From Bolinopsis microptera (Eukaryota > Ctenophora > Tentaculata > Lobata > Bolinopsidae): DNA of 64,000 bases. The DNA lies in assembly GCF_026151205.1 (NCBI RefSeq), contig NC_087076.1:18525419-18589418 (forward strand), written 5' to 3'. The notes below the pieces were generated by a model. That model was given only the letters and a program-made list of their open reading frames with translations, was not told the origin of the DNA and ran no database searches. Within the stretch, counting starts at the first letter, position 1, and every line of letters starts with the position of its first letter. Shown here in pieces: positions 12,372 through 24,942 of this stretch. The position numbers and the translations under genes are program-made.

Positions 12372-12520
12372 CGGCTTAGTGGCTCAGTTGGTTAATCCGC
12401 CTGGTATTGCTTGAGGTACCAGGTTCGATTCCCGACTCTGTCACTAGCCGTGGGGTGAGCGTCGTCGACGCTCAGCTAAGGATTCTGAGTGGTCTATGCA
12501 GCCCCCCCCCCCCCGGTCCA
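12372..12520 (+). mobile_element. tRNA-derived SINE-like element (3' end undefined)
   Basis: The head carries both internal RNA polymerase III promoter boxes of a tRNA. An A box, TGGCTCAGTTGG, lies near 12380-12391 and a perfect B box, GGTTCGATTCC, at 12422-12432, with normal tRNA-like spacing. The flanks do not fold into a proper acceptor stem, so this is not a functional tRNA gene. Behind the B box come a GAGCGTCG/CGACGCTC palindrome and a C-rich tract, as in a SINE body. The element may extend to about 12650, but I cannot define its end or flanking duplication from one copy. Confidence 0.6.
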
Positions 12521-12659
12521 CTCAGCCAAATACTCGAGAAATCAGGTGTGAGGGTTAAATGAGGAGCTGCCCATTGCAGCAAAGTCTCGGGCGAAGAAAG
12601 TATGGTACACACTACCTTAACCGTCACTGGCCTAATGTATAATTGAATCCTTTGGCTTC

Positions 12660-13671
12660 CTGTAATTGGCTGGTTACACACTTGTGTAACAATGTGGCTG
12701 TTGGAATGTCCGAAGTAAAATAAGTGTTGAGATAAAAATATAAAAAAACAGCATTTGAATTCGCAGAATTGTCAAGATTGTAGATCCGTGGGATGATCCA
12801 CTGAGGCAGCTGCCTTGTAACTGGAAGTGTGATCAGTATTATATGAGAAAATGACAATTTTTCAACTTCGCATTCATTATAATTTTATTACATAATTCCA
12901 TATTATTATGTTAATGATGTTAATAATTTTAGTACGTTATTGATATGCTTATTATGCATATTAACGTAATTGTGGTATATTGATGTAATTGTGGTATGGA
13001 TCCCTTTGTTTGGAAATTTAAATCCTTTATGACCGATTACTGGTGGGTGTTCACTTCAATATCTTGTTCTAAAAATGCTGTTGCCACTGATCGTTGCTTC
13101 TTGCTTTTCGAATAATCTTAATCTATGTTTTAGTTTTACATTCTGTAGTTTGTTTCTCTACAGTTTCAATTAAGTATATCATTTTTAGCTTGCGTCCAAT
13201 TACGGCTGGAAGTTGCTTAAACCTTTTAAAAGACTTCTAAAACCACTTTTACTTCTGAGGTAAATCTCAGGAGAAATTATTCAAAATGACACACGCATCA
13301 TCAGCAAATGAAAATGTTTTGTGGTACATAGGTGGTAAATAACTCAGTTCACGAATTTGATATTTAATAAGCTTTATGAGCTGTTAACGGAGAAGGAGGA
13401 AAATCAAATACCGTTCTTATTCTTAAGGCTTAATTAAAGATACATACTTAGATGAACATTGAACACTGAAAAATCCGAGTAAAGCGTGCTCTGAGTTCCG
13501 CTAAAGTAGGTTTATATTCAATTTTCCGTTCCTTTCAGGATTCAGATAGGCCAACATATTTGTAATTATAATAAAATAATTATTGATTAATCTATTTGTC
13601 TTTTAGTTATTATCACATTTGTACATTGATTCTGGAGAAAATATTTACTGTTTACATGAAGATTCACGCTT
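12660..13671. other. Intergenic, no gene seen
   Basis: AT-rich, with short ATTATG-type simple motifs near 12890-12990. No supported gene. Confidence 0.4.
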
Positions 13672-14019
13672 ATGATAACTTCATCGAATTCGATGCTAAA
13701 AGCAGTAAAAATGACGCCTCGGAATGAACATAAACGTCTTGAATAATTAGAAATATTGAAAAAAATTCTTGCTGTATCACTATTCATATAAATTAAAATT
13801 ATCCTCCAATTATATGTTTGGACGGAATAGAATTCTTTGCCTTTGGTACAAATAATTCAACAGGGGTTGAAAGCTTAAAATAGTTTTTATTACCTTTTAT
13901 TTAATTTTTTTACAGTTTTGAGAACTTCCACGAAAATTTATCCATCCTCAGTCATTTGTGGTGTCCGATAGCAAAAAAAACTCAGTCACTCACCTTGGAT
14001 TTTTTTGATAAAATCGATC
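13672..14019. repeat. Repeat copy 1 of a pair (with 16181-16470)
   Basis: This segment and 16181-16470 share, in the same order and orientation, AACTTCATCGAATTCGATG, GTCTTGAATAATTAGAAATA, AATTATCCTCCAATTATATG, GACGGAATAGAATTCTTTG, TTTTATTACCTTTTATTTAA and GTGGTGTCCGATAGCAAAAA. Copy 1 has about 45 extra bases after its first block. No ORF or terminal repeats were found, so I cannot say whether it is a dispersed element or a local duplication. Confidence 0.8.
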
Positions 14020-15261
14020 GTGTGAGTAACATTTTTTGAGGTCCATTACCATTATCAAAATGCAATTACTGCTCGCAGACTTCGTGCTTACGTTAATGAA
14101 GATATATCATGTTAAAAGTTGAGAAAATTTAATGGTTAAATCAGCATCGTCTAGACAGCCCACTCCAAAAATCACAATAAATTATTGACTTAGTGATTTG
14201 ATTTGGCAGTTAAAATGTCCAACATTAAACTGCTCTTCTGACACATTAGACTCAATGGATTTAGCAACATAAAGAGTTTTAAGAGTTTCTGTCTGCTATA
14301 ATTTTTACATAACACGCGTCGTATTGTCAAAGATACGAGCCATCAAAAGCCTTATCAAAGCCCCGGTTCCAACGCCCTGATGGACAGTGGACACGTTTCA
14401 AGGCTACTGGCGGTATTAACAATATCAATATTTCCAAGCAGACGTTAAAATTCTATTTGAATTTTAAGGCCAGAAACCGGTGACCATACAAGAAGAAGAA
14501 AGACTATAGTTGTCAGTATATACTGCTACCGAATTTTGTACGGCTCCTTCAGGATTGGGAAAATGGAGAATGAAATTTAGTCTAGATGTTTTTAAAGTGG
14601 TGGAGTTTTATCCGCGGGGGATGATACCGTGGCCGAGCTCGCTGCGGTCGTCAAAACCGATTGTTCTCCTTGTATTACAGTTGAAATTTCAAATGTGCTT
14701 GTAAAAGCACCGTCCTGTAACAATGCCCGCACCATACTAAAGTATCCGCCGAGCAAGTCCGTGCGGTCAAATATATACTTGCTTTAAAATTTCACATGCA
14801 AAAGATCATTGGTACATATGAGATGCTCAGGAGTTTTAGTATTCCTCATCTCTCTCACTCTCGAAGCGCGTTTGTTAAACCTTTGATTAATATTCATCGC
14901 ATAATCCGGCTATATTTTCGTCGCGGCTCTCTAGACGTTCAGGGATGGTCACAGGACCCCTGACTGGCTGGTGAGTGGTTGCCCGGTAATTTGGAGTTGT
15001 CTGATTGGGTAATGGGACAGTACCATGTCCTGCTTGACGGAGAAGAGGGCCAACAGGCGTGTTCTGCCCACTCTACGGGGAATTCCCTCAATGATCACCC
15101 ATTTGATTGCGATGTGTGTCTTGCGTCTGTTTTCTTACTCGGTCTTCTCCCGTTTTCAGTTGCCCGTTTGTCTAGTCTCGCACAGGGTGGGTTCCCAGTT
15201 TTTACTAGCACAGAACGGCCAGGTACACGTACCGAGTTAGGAATCAGGATGTACAGTGTCA

Positions 15262-15790
15262 CTTGAGAGTCTCCACTATCTGTACTGAGTCACTTTCGAG
15301 AGTCTCCACTATCTGTACTGAGTCACTTTCGAGAGTCTTCACTATCTGTACTGAGTCACTTTCGAGAGTCTTCACTATCTGTACTGAGTCACTTTCGAGA
15401 GTCTCCACTATCTGTACTGAGTCACTTTCGAGAGTCTTCACTATCTGTACTGAGTCACTTTCGAGAGTCTCCACTATCTGTACTGAGTCACTTTCGAGAG
15501 TCTTCACTATCTGTACTGAGTCACTTTTGAGAGTCTCCACTCTCTGTATGGAGTCACTTTCGAGAGTCTCCACTATCTGTACTGAGTCACTTTTGAGAGT
15601 CTCCACTATCTGTACTGACTACTGAGTCACTTTCGAGAGTCTCCACTATTTGTACTGAGTCACTTTCAACTTCAAGAGTCTCCACTATCTGTACTGACTA
15701 CTGAGTCACTTTTGAGAGTCTCCACTCTCTGTATGGAGTCACTTTTGAGAGTCTCCACTCTCTGTACTGAGTCACTTTCGAGAGTCTATG
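15262..15790. repeat. 33-bp tandem repeat, about 15-16 copies
   Basis: The unit begins CTGAGTCACTTTCGAGAGTC and continues TCCACTATCTGTA (33 bp). Variants include TTCGAG/TTTGAG, CTCC/CTTC and TACTGAG/TATGGAG, and a few copies near 15610-15700 carry 10-bp insertions. Because 33 is a multiple of three, both strands stay open through most of the array. I see no start context, splice sites or neighbouring coding exons, so I treat it as a non-coding minisatellite. Confidence 0.9.
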
Positions 15791-16180
15791 TAGACATGTC
15801 CATACTATGGACCACATTAGATTCCTCCATAGATCTCTACTGATAAGTACAAATCAAAGATATGCATTTAATTTTATCACCAGCAACGAAGCGATAAATA
15901 AATTTCGCATTTTCATATAAATGAAATCGGAGAAGCGTAACGTACTAAAATATTGGCTCTTTTTTCAAGAATTAATCTCATTAAAAGTAAAACTGTGTCC
16001 ATGTTTAAACTTGAAAAGGCCCCCTTCTTTTAACAGTGACAATTGATACTTATCATAGAAATTCAACCTGTTTGGAATTTTTTCTTTTAAAATCTACTGG
16101 AAGCTCATGTTCTAATTTTATTTGCTCATGTTTTAATTTTATTTGTCAAATATTTCGTGTATATTAAATAGTTACAAATA

Positions 16181-16470
16181 TAACTTCATCGAATTCGATG
16201 TCTTGAATAATTAGAAATACGTATCGAAAAAAATTCCTGCCACTAATAATTATAAATTAAAATTATCCTCCAATTATATGTTGGGACGGAATAGAATTCT
16301 TTGGTACAGATAGTTCAACAGGGTTTGAACTTGTAATAGTTTTTATTACCTTTTATTTAATTTTTCTAGTTTTGAGAACTTCCACGAAAATATATCCATC
16401 CTCAGTCATTTAGGATTTTGTGGTGTCCGATAGCAAAAAAACTTGGTCATTCACCTTGAATTTTTTGATA
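16181..16470. repeat. Repeat copy 2 of a pair (with 13672-14019)
   Basis: It matches copy 1 in block order, with internal deletions and point changes, about 2.5 kb downstream in direct orientation. No coding sequence. Confidence 0.8.
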
Positions 16471-18742
16471 AAAGTTAAACTGTGTCATGTTGGGAGCTCA
16501 TGTTCTAGTTTGTCTTTCTTTTGCAGTGAAACTGAATTATTAATGTCACATTTTTCTGGGAAGATGTCACTTTTCTCAAAGTGGTTTTATTTCGGATTTT
16601 TACTCGAACTTGATACATGCACTATGCTATGTTAAACTTTTACCAGCTTTTTATCGTTTTCAACTCAATCAGAAGTTTCGATTCGGAAAATAATTCTTCT
16701 CGAAAGTTTCTCAATGAAACAGACTGTAAAAAGTTTGAGTTGTAAAACTTAATAACATCTGAATTGGAACGTGACGGCGCCAGTCATTTCTCTTTGTATG
16801 TTTGTTAAGTTTGTTAAGTTAAATTATCGACTGCACACCGAACATTCTAGAGGGAACCGTAGATTAATAATTGTGCTTTGTTCCCTGTAATTACAGCTAT
16901 CTCATCAGAACCAAGTCTCACTCACCTAATAGTTTTAACAAACGTGTTCCTAGTTAAAAAACTATCGGCTCTTTCTTGTGATCATTTCACTACAAAGCAG
17001 CAGCAGCAGCACCAATGATATGCACGCTGATGTCACGGAGCTGTCATTGTCAAACGGTTCCTCACCGTCTGTCTGTTCCCCTGCTAGATTATATGAGGTA
17101 AGGATCAGGATCTAATTAGACCCAGTAAACAGAGCGGCCCTCCAATTACAAGGACTCATACGTCTCTCCCTTCTCTCTCGGATGTTTTGATAAGTAGTCG
17201 TGTATAAAGTGAGCTGGGGGCAGTGTGATGACTGATCCTGATCTCCCAGGTGGCACCTGTGTAATATGTACTCAGCACCGTCGCACTACAGTATTTCAGG
17301 TCACAGTATAGCATACTCCACGTCATTAGTGCATCATCCAGCACCGTTTGGAGATCGTGACCCCGGAGACCCCTGGTCAGAATGGTCCGAACTGATGGTT
17401 ACTAACCCAGGTTAGGGCAATATCCAGGAAACCGAATTAGGGTCAAAGAGTGTGAAGGGAGAACATCTGGACCCTGTACGTCTGACCGGTAATGGGGGTT
17501 TCAGGGGGCTCCGGGAGCACGGACATCATATAACGTCTAGCAACCTCTTTGTTCCAAATCTGATTTGAGTTTGTGTTGTGTGAGGGAGATGGGGAGAGAG
17601 ATGATGGTCGTGTTGGCTAGGAGATCTGTTCTACTTAGTAGTGTTGTTATACCGTGTCCTGTATGAGGTTCGCAAGTACGCATCACACTCCATCCTACTC
17701 TACTCTCTGTAATTACCTCACGCGTTTGCTCACTAGTCCGCTGCTCCCTCTCTCTCTCTCCCTCTCCCTCTTTCTCTCACTCTACAACCTGCTCACAGAT
17801 CTCTCATCACCAGGGCGTGTGGTTGTCCTCCAGCTCCTCTAATATCTCATCTCACGTGACCCAACATCTTATCATATGACCCAACATGGACTCAACTAAC
17901 ACCCGCCACAAGGAACAACTGCTCCAGCACTCTTAATGACATCCGAGCCCCTACCTGGCACTTAATTATTGCTCATCGACCAATAGTTCCCCTGCTATTA
18001 ATTAATTAATTATCTGTGCAGTGTTAGTTGAGCATATTTCCTTACACGCTGTGCCTCACATTCCCACTCCGCCAGCAGCAAAAGTAGTTTTCCCACAGCT
18101 TAAGTAGCTGAAATTTAATTTAGATAATCGATCTGTTTGATATTCTTTCGCCTACTAATGGTGAACCTTTTGATCGGGTTCCCTTGATTTTATAAACTTT
18201 CAGTATCATCCACAAGATTGAGTTTCCGATAGATCTAATTCCTAGACCCTAATCTTAATCACTCATCAGAAGTCGGGTGATGGCAGATGATGAGCTCCAT
18301 TTTCAGATTTTTATGCTCGAATGTGACTTGTGCTGACAGTTCATTATTCTCCCTATCATCCTTGCATTGTTTGCAACACCATATACAAATTATAACTTAA
18401 CATTGTTTGCGCCCTTTAGTGATACTACTAGATACTCAGATAATGTCGTTTGCTACCTCATGATTTTTGTTGGTTGAACTTGAAGGGGATATGATCGTTC
18501 TCTAGAACGCCTAGAGGAGCGGAATGCAACCAGAGTTTCCTTTTCACACAAAACACATGAATTTAGCACATATATGCAAGAATTTCAGACGGCGTGTTCC
18601 GCCGTCGTCAAACTTTTTAAGCTAATCGATCGTCTGAGAATTGGGAGGTTCCCGATGACAGTATCACAATCCATTTCATATTTTCATGCTATGATCAAAA
18701 ATGTCGGCAGGAATTTGCAAGCATTTGATTAACAGTACTTAC
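16471..18742. other. Intergenic or intronic, no gene supported
   Basis: Mixed-composition sequence with a CAG-rich stretch near 16996 and a CTCTCTCC-rich tract near 17743-17775. A short open block before a GTAAGG at 17099-17104 and a minus-strand frame at 17156-17344 look mildly protein-like. Neither has a matching pair of splice sites or a recognisable product. Confidence 0.35.
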
Positions 18743-19000
18743 GACGGCCACCACACGGCCACTGACACCTGGATAGTCATGGGAGAGATCAGGGCTCGAC
18801 ATCACCACGGATATTATGTGCATATATTCAAACTGCTGGTCTCCATACGCTCGAATTATATTCGACAAGGATGTGGCAAAATCCCTCTCTCTCTCGGCAG
18901 CAGTGTATTCGCGGTCCCGTCCGAACAAACAGTCACGTGTAAGCCCCCGCTCACAGTTTCCTTTGTCAGTTCTACGACGTGTAGTTCTATTGAGAGCTAG
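18743..19000 (-). CDS. Candidate internal exon of an unidentified minus-strand gene
   Basis: On the minus strand an acceptor (TTCCAG) precedes position 19000 and a strong donor (GTAAGT) follows 18743. The 258-bp block between them is open in one frame (86 codons, phase 0 on both sides). It encodes a charged, protein-like sequence including CLFGRDREYTAAERERDF and QFEYMHIISVVMSSPDLSHD. I do not recognise the family. No partner exon with matching phase was identified nearby, so it may belong to a gene with long introns or be a relic exon. Confidence 0.35.
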
Positions 19001-21366
19001 CTGGAACGCAGTGTCGTCTACACTATCAGACTGTCAGCCTGGCAAATTGTAACATACTTTAGTTACTAACTTATAGTGTCACGTGACTGCTAGACTTGGG
19101 GTTTAGTTCCCGTTACCGGGGTTGTGATGACGTTATGGCATGTGGGAGAGTTGCACTTCTGCTGTGGTTAACCAAACCTTTAAATACGGTGCTTTGACCG
19201 GTTGACAAAATAATAATATACCGGACCGGCCCAATGCACGCTTTTGTCATGCAAGGGTTTAAATTCAGGATTAAATTTAGGGATTGGATAATTTTGGGAG
19301 CAGCAGCTGTAGTATTATTCGTTTGATCACCTTGAATTGAGGTCACTTTTAAGCATGTTATACAAGCACTGATGTGATCGTCATGCATTATGAGTACCAT
19401 ATGCATTTGTCACGCGCCGTTCTAGTATCAATTTAAACACTTTTCACAAGTTGCTGCTACTGCTGCTACTTAACTTTGACCACTGAAAATATGATGATAT
19501 GCGCCTTTTAAAGAGCGATCTTTTAAAAGGTAGACGTCAGTCAAGATCTCGTATTAATTATTCGGTCAATAGTTTTAGCAGAGCTACCAACATGATAGTG
19601 TTCAGTCTCTCGGAGTAGGAGAGTACATCAAGCACCGCCATTCTAATTCAATACTTCATGTTGATTAAATTGTACTTAGTCTTCAAAGATTAATCGTGTA
19701 GATATTTGCTCTTTTAAAAGTCTGCCGAGAAATACGGCACAGTTTTTGCTGCTTTTCGTTTGATGTAGTATGTCGTCTAAACAGAGTTTGATTTATTACA
19801 GCACTTGATTCACGATTCTAGATCAATTTCAAGATGACCCATTTTCTGTATTTAGTCGTTAGATCAAATCATTTTAAAATTTGGTAACTCTTGAGGACAT
19901 GCTTCATTTCCGCATTCTAAAATATCGTGTTGGTGTTACCTAATACTCCATTTTTCGAAGGTATGCCTGCTATGCCAGGACGCAGGGTTTTGGATTTCCT
20001 TATCATACTGATTGGATCCTTAAATTGGATTTTATGGTCACGTTATGTTTTTTGCACCTTTAAGGAAGAAATTTTTCATTCCTAAGAATAGCTGACTCTC
20101 ATTCGTAATTGTATTATTTCATATATTGCAAAGAGTTTTACAAGAATTTTCTTTTTTTGCGAGATTTGATCCTAAAACTTTCAGCTCGCTTTATAGCTTT
20201 GAATATTTTTATATTACGATTCACAAATACCTAAAACAAATACCTAAAAAAACGATTATAGTTAATCCGATCCAAACAGACACAATATAGTCAGGCAATT
20301 CCTGGTTTAAATTTACATTGTCACTCCCAACAAATTGCATTTTAAGACAGACAAGCTTTGTTCAGGGCTCCATTTCTCAACTTTATCTCCATTACCGTGC
20401 GTGATCCTGTAAGATTTTCTGCGTTTAGAATCAGGTATTATTTTATTCATGCAACAGTCTCATCCGTCCACGTAATTATTGTACAGCTAACCTGAAACCT
20501 TGCTGCAATCCCAAATCTCTGGTTACAATACATTACAAGTGTCTGCCAGCAGCGGTTCATGCTCAGCTAGATACTTGTTCCGGAAAACAATGTAAATGTA
20601 GGTTCCGACTATACTACCGCCCTATTCAGAGAGCTGCTCTAATGACTAATTTGAGTGTGTGGAGAGAGTGAGAGGACGGGAGAAGTGCCCCCAATTAGGG
20701 GTATTGGGGACTCGGAAATATTTCGAACAGATTATCGGCTATCATTACATTGTGTTCACTTGAAAAGAAACAATTGTCATGTTAATGACAGGAAAGGAGG
20801 ATGGACCTAGTAGAACGGGGGTTAGGGGGTCCCTCTCCTCCAACTATCCACTCCTCCATTTAATTGTGAGTTTGTATGTGTGTGACCATATGTTCGGGTA
20901 ATTTGATTCACCCGGAATCATCGTCATCGTCCTGGTCGCGGCAGCAGCAGCCGATATTAAATTGTATTTATAGTACTCGGACCTCTAATTATGTGTATTT
21001 TATGTTTGTTATTAGTGAACCGAACGTTGTTTAGGGTTCACCTTATTTTAGTATTAATCTTCGACATTTCATCAGACGGTTAGATCATGTTAACCTTTGG
21101 TTGTGCGCTGTGGGAAGGGTGGTGACTTATGGTTATTGTACTTGTAGGAGTAAGGGTTGGCAGGATTTTAGGATGTTTGTTAGGCATTGAGGAGGGTAAG
21201 ATATCGGAGTTAAGATAAAGGGTAAGAGAGGGTAAATGTAAGAATTGTTGAACTTGATGCTTACCCATTCATGTTTAATCGAACTTGTCATTCCTGACGA
21301 CTAACCAAAATTGATTTTACCAGCAATTGCGATGGAATGCATGGAAGACACGTGACTAACTATAAG
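19001..21366. other. Intergenic region upstream of the TGF-beta locus
   Basis: No supported gene. It contains short CAG/CTG-type runs (for example near 19452 and 20940) and AT-rich tracts. It presumably includes the promoter of the TGF-beta gene, but I see no clear TATA box or other diagnostic element. Confidence 0.4.
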
Positions 21367-24300
21367 ATGTTCTACCTGATACTACTCCTGCCCCTTCTCC
21401 CTCGTCCCGCCTACCAAGTCTGCTTACCCCAGTACGATTACATGGTAAGTACAACATCTACCACTTTGGCCATTTGGCTTATTCTCTACATGATTCTTTA
21501 CACTTTACTCCGACAAATACTTCCCCACCAAACCCTCACGCTCAACTCAAGTTCACCCCTTTTACCTTTACCACTTTACAGCACAACCCAATATAGATTA
21601 TAGAACTCAATATTATCCTTCACTCACATCTCCACCTCGATCCTCGGCACGATTACCCGATCAGTACAACCCCCTACAGATCAGTACTTTACATCCTTCC
21701 CCTCTCATCTCCCTCGTGGTCGACCTGTCCGTACCAACCGCAAATGGTTGGGTTTAATCCCAGGATGAATTTTTAACTATTTATGATTTAAGACAAATTA
21801 TGCAAATTTGAGGGCGTTTTTGTTCGCTCCGTTCTGTCGCTCCCAAAAGAAAGTTCTAGGAATGGGAAACATTTTTTCACACTTAAAAAGCGTTCAGAGA
21901 CAAAATCACCGGAAGGGTCCCACCGGAAGATGAGTAATTGAGGTTTAATTCTGCAAAGAACCAGCTGCCGGTTGGCAACGGTCCCTCATTCAAATAATGA
22001 CGTTTATTACCTTCCTAACACCCAGACGTAGGACAAGCTCACAGGGGCAGGGAGGGAGGGAGGCGGAAGCGACTTAGTCTACTAGTCTACAGTCAATTAC
22101 CCTTCACCCGCTCCACCCAGCTCTACCACAACTATTTTGTGCATCTCTTCATTAGCCGGGAGGCGGTAGAAATACCAGGAATATGCTGTGACACCAGGAG
22201 CCATGAAACGGCTTTAAGGGTTTGAAGGGACAAGCAGAGGGTAGGAAATTTGCTGGTAGATGGGATTTGTGGTCATTTTCTGGGATGTTGTGGACCCTGC
22301 CCAGTGCGCAAATGTTGCCAAATGGAGAGGTCATTGGGGATTCGTGATCTAATTTCAGAGTAGGTTGACCCTGTAAAGATGATGAAGTAACCAATTGGGG
22401 CTAGTCAATCAAAGTACCGTAGTTCTTAGTTTGGGGTATGAATAGCAAACGCGTTGCGAGTAGCTGAGTAGATTGCCAAACAACTATTAGCCGCCCTTAT
22501 AAGTTTATATGTGATTCCATCCAAAATTTATTCGATCACAAAGCTGCTGGAGCATAGAAACTACTATGTTTTCTGGTATCCAATTTCACAAATTTCTAAT
22601 TTTCTTAGGCCTCTGACCTAATATTAATATAAAATCATGCCTTTTAAGTGAATAATCAAAATTATTTTCATCCATCAAAATCATATACCATTATTATTCA
22701 TGATCCGACACAGATTTCTTCTTTTATACCGACATGGCGAAACTGCAATATGACCGTAAAATCTAGCTGTTTATTTGCCAGTACGTGGATACGTGATATA
22801 TAGCTATTAATTTGTCATCACTATTACGACTTGGATATAACAACTAAATTAACTTCTAATTTACTATATACAACGACATTTTCTCACACAATCTCCCTTT
22901 TCAGGTTAACCTTTACGAAGAATCCCAAGACAACACCTCCTCAAAGACCAAAGTCCACAGTTTTGCCAGCAACGGTAAGTGCACACTTTTACCCGTTTCA
23001 CTTGTACATCATGCATGGCGTGTCGTCAGTGTTTTGTAGTATATCTCGCAATGATGACGTCATTTGACCCTGTATTCTCTAAATGATGACGTCACAGATC
23101 GTGGGTTCCTCCCTTGTACTATATTTGACAACTCTATGATCGTTTGAACTATTTCTACTGATGATCGTTTTAAACTCAGAGCTGGCCAATCCTCACGTGC
23201 GATTTTTATTCAAACAATTATTGAACATACTGATACATGGTCTTAAAACTTCATTGAATAAGATCGCATTTAAAACAACCACAGCTTTTGAATCGCGAAG
23301 CTCTCTCCGCATAATAAAACTATAGATTAATATTATGTCGTCGGCACTGGGGAGGAACCTGCGATTCTTATATTAGCGGGTGTATTGTGATGTAGCATGC
23401 TGCACGCTTGTGCTGATGAATACAACTTAATAGTTTAACTTAGATTTAAAGACTGTGAAAATGACCTCAGATTTTATGTCACACCATCTCTAAATCTCTT
23501 GAGGACATTTTATCCCACGAGAAATTGTAAGAGTAAAAGTAGGGGGAAACTGTGCCGGGGTCCGATTGTGCGATTTTTCAACCCCGACCCGCACTTTCAG
23601 GCAAGAGTCGCAATAAAAACAACATAATATTCTCGTTTGAGAACGACTGGAAGATTCCCATGAGCTCGATGGTGGGTGCGGATCTGCACGTCATCTCAGT
23701 TTCAGATCTCCGGAGTAAGCTAGCCCAGTATCAGCTCCCTGAACCAGAGTTCGTCGTGGTGGAACTCTTCTTCAAGAAACGGGGCTTCAGGACCTTCCCC
23801 CGCCGAATATCCTCCACTGTGGTGGATCTAAGGAACTCTAGTACTATCAGTGTGAACGTGATGGACTATTTGTCCCGGGTCATGAACCGACCCTACCCTC
23901 AACCCAAGCTCATCCTCTCCCTGGCTTTTATGGGAGGAGACGCTCTTCCTTCAAAGTTCCTCATAAACCGGGGCTGTGTGACACCCTTCCTGATCGTCCG
24001 AACCAGGGAGAATCTCGACACAGACGTGGTGAACGAGATCCAGAAACCCTTCATCACTACTGGAGACAGACCCTGGGTTGGAGACAACAAGAGGACCAAG
24101 AGACGGGCCAAGAACTGGGCCACACCTCTCCTTTACCGAGACGTGACAGAGCTGGAGAAAGTCAACTACCACTGCAGGAGACAGGACCTGTGGATCAACT
24201 TCGACGAGATAGGCTGGGACTTTGTGATCACGCCTAAAGACGTAAACATAGGGGACTGTGGCGGGCAGTGTCTGGACGCTGATAACAATATTGCTCATGC

Positions 24301-24469
24301 AGTGGTCAAGCAGCTCCTTCAGAAAATGCACCCTGCTAGAAACGCGGGCATCTTGTGCTGCCAGGGGGCCAATTACAAGGAAATATCGGCCCTGTATTTC
24401 AAGAGCAAACACGAAATCGTTATTGGGAGCATGCCTAAAATAATTGTAAAGGAATGTAGATGCCGCTGA
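21367..24469 (+). CDS. TGF-beta superfamily ligand A (three exons)
   Basis: Exons 21367-21444, 22905-22974 and 23601-24469 give 1017 nt, a 338-residue preproprotein. Exon 1 encodes the signal peptide (MFYLILLLPLLPRPAYQ). The intron phases are 0 and 1. Exon 3 carries the prodomain, a basic furin-type site (KRTKRR) and a mature domain of about 120 residues. That domain has the seven cysteines of the cystine knot: YHC, GDCGGQC, ILCCQ and the terminal ECRCR. WDFVITPKD sits in the place of the usual W-x-x-W/I-AP segment. Such ligands are secreted dimers that signal through serine/threonine kinase receptors and SMADs. The subfamily (BMP/GDF or TGF-beta/activin) is not clear: the single Cys before the first knot residue argues against the nine-cysteine TGF-beta/activin type. 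An in-frame ATG at 21337 would only lengthen the leader. Confidence 0.9.
23055..23094. promoter_or_regulatory. Two CRE (TGACGTCA) sites in the last intron of ligand A
   Basis: Perfect 8-bp CRE palindromes lie at 23055-23062 and 23087-23094, each inside ATGATGACGTCA, 24 bp apart. CREs bind CREB/ATF bZIP factors. An enhancer role here is inference from the sites and their recurrence at 24901-24940. Confidence 0.45.
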
Positions 24470-24898
24470 AAACTTTCTTTTTACATTATGAGTTTATACT
24501 ATTCCTAACACTAGAGAATATTTATTGTATATTTGTGTAAAATACTAGTTGGATGTGAGCAGTGCATGTCACGTGGGACCACCCATTATTGACTTATGTT
24601 GAAAACAATGAATAGCTTTTGTCAGATGTTAGTGGATTTAAATATTTACATCGAGATCTTATAAGATGTTGCGTAAAATGTTTGTTATATTACTTCACGT
24701 GACATAAAACTGTTTCTTTGAAAGTACCTTTGAATATATATACGCTACTCAGATATGTTGGGTTCTTTGAGAAATATCGAGATCTTTATGTCACACAACT
24801 CACCCACATACCTTTGTAATACTACCCGAACACTCCCAGTCTCTTAAAATCTTAAATGTGGAGGCGGGTGGCATGTTCTAGTTCTGCATGATACGTGC

Positions 24899-24942
24899 GA
24901 TGACGTCACGTGACATTCCAGCAGTCCCCACGTGACGTCATC
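24899..24942. promoter_or_regulatory. Inverted pair of CRE + E-box sites between the two TGF-beta ligand exons
   Basis: GATGACGTCACGTG at 24899-24912 is repeated as its exact reverse complement, CACGTGACGTCATC, at 24929-24942, with a 16-bp spacer. Each arm fuses a full CRE (TGACGTCA) to a CACGTG E-box. The pair lies about 50 bp upstream of the acceptor of the second ligand exon. This is the place for a promoter of ligand B or an intronic control element. The function is inferred from the sequence only. Confidence 0.55.

Noticed and set aside
15259-15625. Coding ORFs of 115-120 codons on both strands
   Set aside because: They are produced by the 33-bp tandem array only; no flanking exons, domain or start context.
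17020-17104. Possible first exon ending at GTAAGG (17099-17104) with Ser-rich coding
   Set aside because: No downstream exon with matching phase was found; the serine run comes from a CAG-type repeat.
17156-17344. Possible minus-strand exon (TVLDDALMTWSMLYCDLKYC)
   Set aside because: Mildly protein-like, but the acceptor phase does not match the orphan exon at 18743-19000 and no good donor follows.
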